From: an uncultured Paracoccaceae bacterium | GTDB taxonomy: Bacteria; Pseudomonadota; Alphaproteobacteria; Rhodobacterales; Rhodobacteraceae | Direction of reading: 5' to 3' | Assembly (NCBI GenBank): GCA_947499635.1 | Contig: CANMPD010000001.1 | Span: 434,001-498,000 of the forward strand | Length of the DNA: 64,000 nucleotides | In this document: positions 61,124 to 64,000 of the stretch, piece by piece | Position numbering within the stretch: the stretch's first letter is position 1 | How the letters are laid out: each line of letters opens with the position of its first letter | Position numbers and translations under genes: made by a program | The notes under the pieces: generated by a model | Seen by the model: only the letters and a program-made list of their open reading frames with translations | What the model was told of the DNA's origin: nothing | Databases searched by the model: none

Positions 61124-63643
61124 TTATAGAGCAAATGCTTGAAGCCTTGAGTGAATTTTTTCCCAGGCAGCGACGAGAGTCGTAACATCAGGAAATTCAT
61201 TTTCTGGGGCTGTTTCAATTTTTAGCAATTCCTCATACAGCTCAGAGAACTCTAGGACCGCGGCAGATCCCGCGAGGCGATGTGCTTCTTGCCGCATAGA
61301 AAGCGTCATTTCGGAGGCATTGGCGAGCATAAGACAGAATTCAGACATTTCGTGGCACAAGCCTGTTATAAACTCTTGGGCTTTGTCGGCGCCGAGCGTT
61401 GTAAAAAACCTGTCCAATGCATCGTCGTTATCTACAGTTATGGGCAACGCTGTCTTTTTCGACGAACGTGACGCGTTTTTATGAGCGAACTGAGAAAGAA
61501 TTGCGCGTAATGCTTCTTGTTGCACCGGCTTTGTGACCACATCCGCAAAGCCTGCTGCCTTGATCCGGTTAAGTTCCGCTTTAGCAGCATGCGCTGTTAC
61601 CGCAACGATATTTGTATCCTGTGTAACCCCAAGATCCCGCGCTTGACGCAATAATGCGATGCCATCCACATCGGGCATCGAAATATCCGTCAATACTAAA
61701 TCAAACGTGCGCTGTTTTAAGAGTTCCAATCCCTGTGCACCACCTGATGCATCGACAACCTCGCAGCCCAGATCTCGCAACATTTGTGACAGCAACAGAC
61801 GGTTAATTTCATTATCTTCCACCACTAATATACGGTGTTGCTGCTCTACATTATCGACGGTCTGTAAGAAGGATTTCGTTTGCGCAGGTTCATCTGCCTT
61901 GGTTGCGGCAACAAACTGAAGTGAAAGGGTCACGGTAAATGTACTCCCCTCTCCCAATATGCTGTCACAATGGACCGTTCCCCCCATATCTGTGACCAAC
62001 CCTTTCACGATCGCAAGACCAAGACCCGTTCCTTCTTGGATGCGACCATAACTTCCGTCTAAAGTCACAAAATCATCAAAAATCCGCTCCAGGTCATCTT
62101 CTGCGATCCCTTTTCCGGTGTCTGCAATGGTTATCTCGACACCGCCTGTCTGGCGTAAGACATCAACAGAGATTGCGCCGTCGTTGGTAAATTTCAACGC
62201 ATTGCCAATTAAATTAAGCAATACCTTCTGTATGCTATGTCTTTGCCCTTGAACAAAAATACCTGTCCCTATCTGGCAATAAAAACTTATCTCGTTCCCA
62301 TTCGCCAAGGCATTTGCATGCTGACTTGTCACCAGATCTTGCACAAGTTGGCATAGGTCGAAAACCTGTACTTCTTCTGGTTCGGCGTTGGCTTTGAGGC
62401 GCGATAATTGCAAAACATCATTGACATGTTTCAACAGCAAATCGCCAGATACGCGCATGGCGGAAAGATAAATTTGGTTTTCTTGTGTTTGCGGGCGTTT
62501 CGCTAAAAGATCCAGAGATCCGATAATTCCGTTGAGCGGCGTGCGCATCTCATGGCTCATCACCGTGAGAAGTTGATCTTTAGCTCGCTCACCCGCCATT
62601 GCATCATCACGCGCACGTCTAAGCTCTTCCTCGGATTGAAGAAGATGGGAAATATCGCGCACATAGGCGACCCATACGGTGGTTTCACCTTTATCGATTG
62701 ATCGACTGGCAGACAGAGAAATTTCAACCGGAAAAGCCTCACCGTTGAGACGATGACCCGTCGACCTGAGGCGACCATCTTCTTGATTGGCCAAACGTTC
62801 TTGCGCAAATAGCCACGCAACAGCATCTCTGGGCGGGGCTTCACTGTCGAATACAAGCTGCGACAATTCGATGCCCAAGGCATCAGCTTGTGTGTAACCA
62901 AACATCTCTTCGGCAGCTATGTTAAATGTCCATATTTTCCCAAACTCGTCAGCCAGAATAATAGCGTCCAACGACGCAGAGATCATGGTTTGTACCCGCG
63001 CTGCGTCTTGGACGGTTTGTTCTGTTAAACTCTGTCCACGGCGATATAGATAAATCAGTACCAAAATCGTTGCCGAAAGAGAAACGACCAATATCACCAA
63101 CACCGCAGATAGATGTGCAAAAAGATGGTGAAGCTGTACACGTTGACGATTGGCAATCGCCGCTTGTAGCTCAACACCCTCCAGTGCGATTTCCCGAACT
63201 TCGTGTCTATTTTTTAAGATTAATGCGGTGAGCTGTGGCAAACTGTTGAGCAAGATATCATCGCTGGCATCAATCAGCTGGACTTGCGCGTCTAACCCTT
63301 CATTCAAATGCGCAAGGAATACTCCATTTTCCCCATCCTGCAGCCTAGCGTAAAGCCCACTCTCTGCGTAAGTTCTGATACGACTGTAATAAATGTCGAA
63401 TTGCTGGCGTACATGAGCGAGATCCCCCGAGGTTTCAGCCTCCAACACTGCAGAATAATACTTCAGATAGTCAACTTCGGCCTGAGCGAGTGTCCACTGA
63501 ATATTATCGGTCGCTGCAGTCGACAGCCTTTCCAAGCCCTGACGCAGTTCTAGGCCTAACCAAAGCGAGCGCCCAACAAGGCCGACGAACATCGCAATTG
63601 CGCAAAAAGCAACCCAACGCAGGATATGATCTTTGGTATTCAT
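61124..63643 (-). CDS. TorS-like hybrid histidine kinase (PAS-HisKA-HATPase-REC-Hpt)
   Basis: An 839-residue membrane kinase. Transmembrane helices near residues 10-28 and 175-197 enclose a helical periplasmic sensor. A PAS domain follows (TMISASLDAIILADEFGKIW). HisKA reads LLTVMSHEMRTPLNGIIGSL. The HATPase has NLIGNALKFTNDG, DTGKGIAEDD and GTGLGLAIVKGLV. The receiver has Asp in FDLVLTDISMPDVDG, and the C-terminal Hpt domain has His in MRQEAHRLAGSAAVLEF. The full phosphorelay is in one chain; the final response regulator is not in the window. It lies 32 bases downstream of a molybdopterin-oxidoreductase-like gene and is likely cotranscribed. Confidence 0.92.
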   Translation of the reverse strand: MNTKDHILRWVAFCAIAMFVGLVGRSLWLGLELRQGLERLSTAATDNIQWTLAQAEVDYLKYYSAVLEAETSGDLAHVRQQFDIYYSRIRTYAESGLYARLQDGENGVFLAHLNEGLDAQVQLIDASDDILLNSLPQLTALILKNRHEVREIALEGVELQAAIANRQRVQLHHLFAHLSAVLVILVVSLSATILVLIYLYRRGQSLTEQTVQDAARVQTMISASLDAIILADEFGKIWTFNIAAEEMFGYTQADALGIELSQLVFDSEAPPRDAVAWLFAQERLANQEDGRLRSTGHRLNGEAFPVEISLSASRSIDKGETTVWVAYVRDISHLLQSEEELRRARDDAMAGERAKDQLLTVMSHEMRTPLNGIIGSLDLLAKRPQTQENQIYLSAMRVSGDLLLKHVNDVLQLSRLKANAEPEEVQVFDLCQLVQDLVTSQHANALANGNEISFYCQIGTGIFVQGQRHSIQKVLLNLIGNALKFTNDGAISVDVLRQTGGVEITIADTGKGIAEDDLERIFDDFVTLDGSYGRIQEGTGLGLAIVKGLVTDMGGTVHCDSILGEGSTFTVTLSLQFVAATKADEPAQTKSFLQTVDNVEQQHRILVVEDNEINRLLLSQMLRDLGCEVVDASGGAQGLELLKQRTFDLVLTDISMPDVDGIALLRQARDLGVTQDTNIVAVTAHAAKAELNRIKAAGFADVVTKPVQQEALRAILSQFAHKNASRSSKKTALPITVDNDDALDRFFTTLGADKAQEFITGLCHEMSEFCLMLANASEMTLSMRQEAHRLAGSAAVLEFSELYEELLKIETAPENEFPDVTTLVAAWEKIHSRLQAFAL

Positions 63644-63675
63644 AAACCGACACTATAGGTCATAATAGTATAGGT

Positions 63676-64000
63676 CTATTGAACAGATAACCTATGTAAT
63701 TGCCAAATGCTTTGTGTGTATACTTTTTCCGTACGATATTCGGTCGCAAAATCATATGGGTAAACAATCCAAAGTGGTCCCTTGTCTCTCAAAGACATCA
63801 TGGTTCCGTTTCTCTCATATGCAACCATCGGTGCATTGGCAGTGATTTCATCCAAATCAATTTCAACTGCATATTCATTCACAGCATGCGCACGGATCGT
63901 CCCCGAAGTCACACCAGAGCGGTCTATTAATTCTGCCAAGGGAACACCTACAAAATGCTGCAACCCTTCGGTCCAGATGGTGGTTGTTTCAAAGTCCATA
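63676..64000 (-). CDS. Molybdopterin-oxidoreductase-like (SuoX fold) protein, 5' end missing
   Basis: The last 107 codons of a protein continuing past the right edge. The reading is open to the end and starts inside the fold (FETTTIWTEGLQHFVGVPLA, then GPLWIVYPYDF near the C-terminus). These phrases are typical of small exported proteins of the oxidoreductase molybdopterin-binding domain family that pair with a PAS hybrid kinase in proteobacteria. It may be the periplasmic sensor partner of the downstream kinase. Cofactor ligands cannot be judged from this fragment. Confidence 0.7.
   Translation of the reverse strand, partial: MDFETTTIWTEGLQHFVGVPLAELIDRSGVTSGTIRAHAVNEYAVEIDLDEITANAPMVAYERNGTMMSLRDKGPLWIVYPYDFATEYRTEKVYTQSIWQLHRLSVQ

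Overview
The window looks like chromosomal DNA of an alphaproteobacterium of the Rhodobacteraceae (roseobacter group). The evidence is the combination of a CckA-type hybrid kinase and the ChpT phosphotransferase on one contig, a 50S protein L21 with a helix-hairpin-helix tail, the ornithine-lipid pair OlsB/OlsA, tandem GTTC-type LexA boxes at recA, and a TTAA-N7-TTAAC CtrA box. No base composition was calculated; by eye it is close to 50 percent GC. No phage, intact insertion sequence, rRNA or CRISPR array is visible.

Layout. 0-4.5 kb: end of a lytic transglycosylase, tig, and a chemoreceptor with a nitrate-sensing type domain. 4.8-7.5 kb: a compact four-gene bufferin (copper/metal-binding RiPP) operon: secreted Cys4 precursor, MNIO/DUF692 maturase, DUF2063 partner, DoxX membrane protein. 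The spacer after the precursor gene holds a terminator-like hairpin and a perfect palindrome resembling a Zur/FUR-family site. 7.5-20 kb: ArsC-like reductase, cold shock protein, thyA-folA, gloA, a MarR regulator, an XRE-sdhE pair, an aspartate aminotransferase, a DUF1007-NicO metal export pair, parE and typA. 20-34 kb: an acidic proline-rich unknown, DUF1330, then recA-MOSC-alaS, a sulfotransferase-like gene overlapping the 3' end of cckA, an RNA m5C methyltransferase, guaB, an ASKHA/RamA-like ferredoxin activator and tRNA-Gly(CCC). 34.8-47 kb: aroQ overlapped by a LuxR solo, a catalytically altered crotonase, rpsB-tsf, olsBA, chpT, obgE-proB-proA and rplU-rpmA. 47-50.5 kb: DUF2059 protein, a MarR gene divergent from two small membrane proteins with two palindromic operators, and an EamA transporter.

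50.5-61 kb is the most accessory-looking part. tRNA-Ser(CGA) is followed by decayed tyrosine-recombinase remnants on both strands and flanked by about 1.5 kb of gene-poor DNA. Next comes an eight-gene operon: Dpp/Opp-type peptide importer, gamma-glutamyltransferase-like enzyme, DUF1028 Ntn-hydrolase-like protein and GntR/FCD regulator. A 25-bp palindrome sits just upstream. The operon reads as uptake and cleavage of a gamma-glutamyl or related amide compound. The window ends with a TorS-like hybrid kinase next to a partial molybdopterin-oxidoreductase-like protein.

The strongest candidate for an unusual system is the bufferin operon with its internal terminator and operator-like palindrome. 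The family itself is already described; this arrangement of control signals is what deserves a check. Second are the peptide/GGT/DUF1028 operon with its palindrome and the integrase remnants beside tRNA-Ser.
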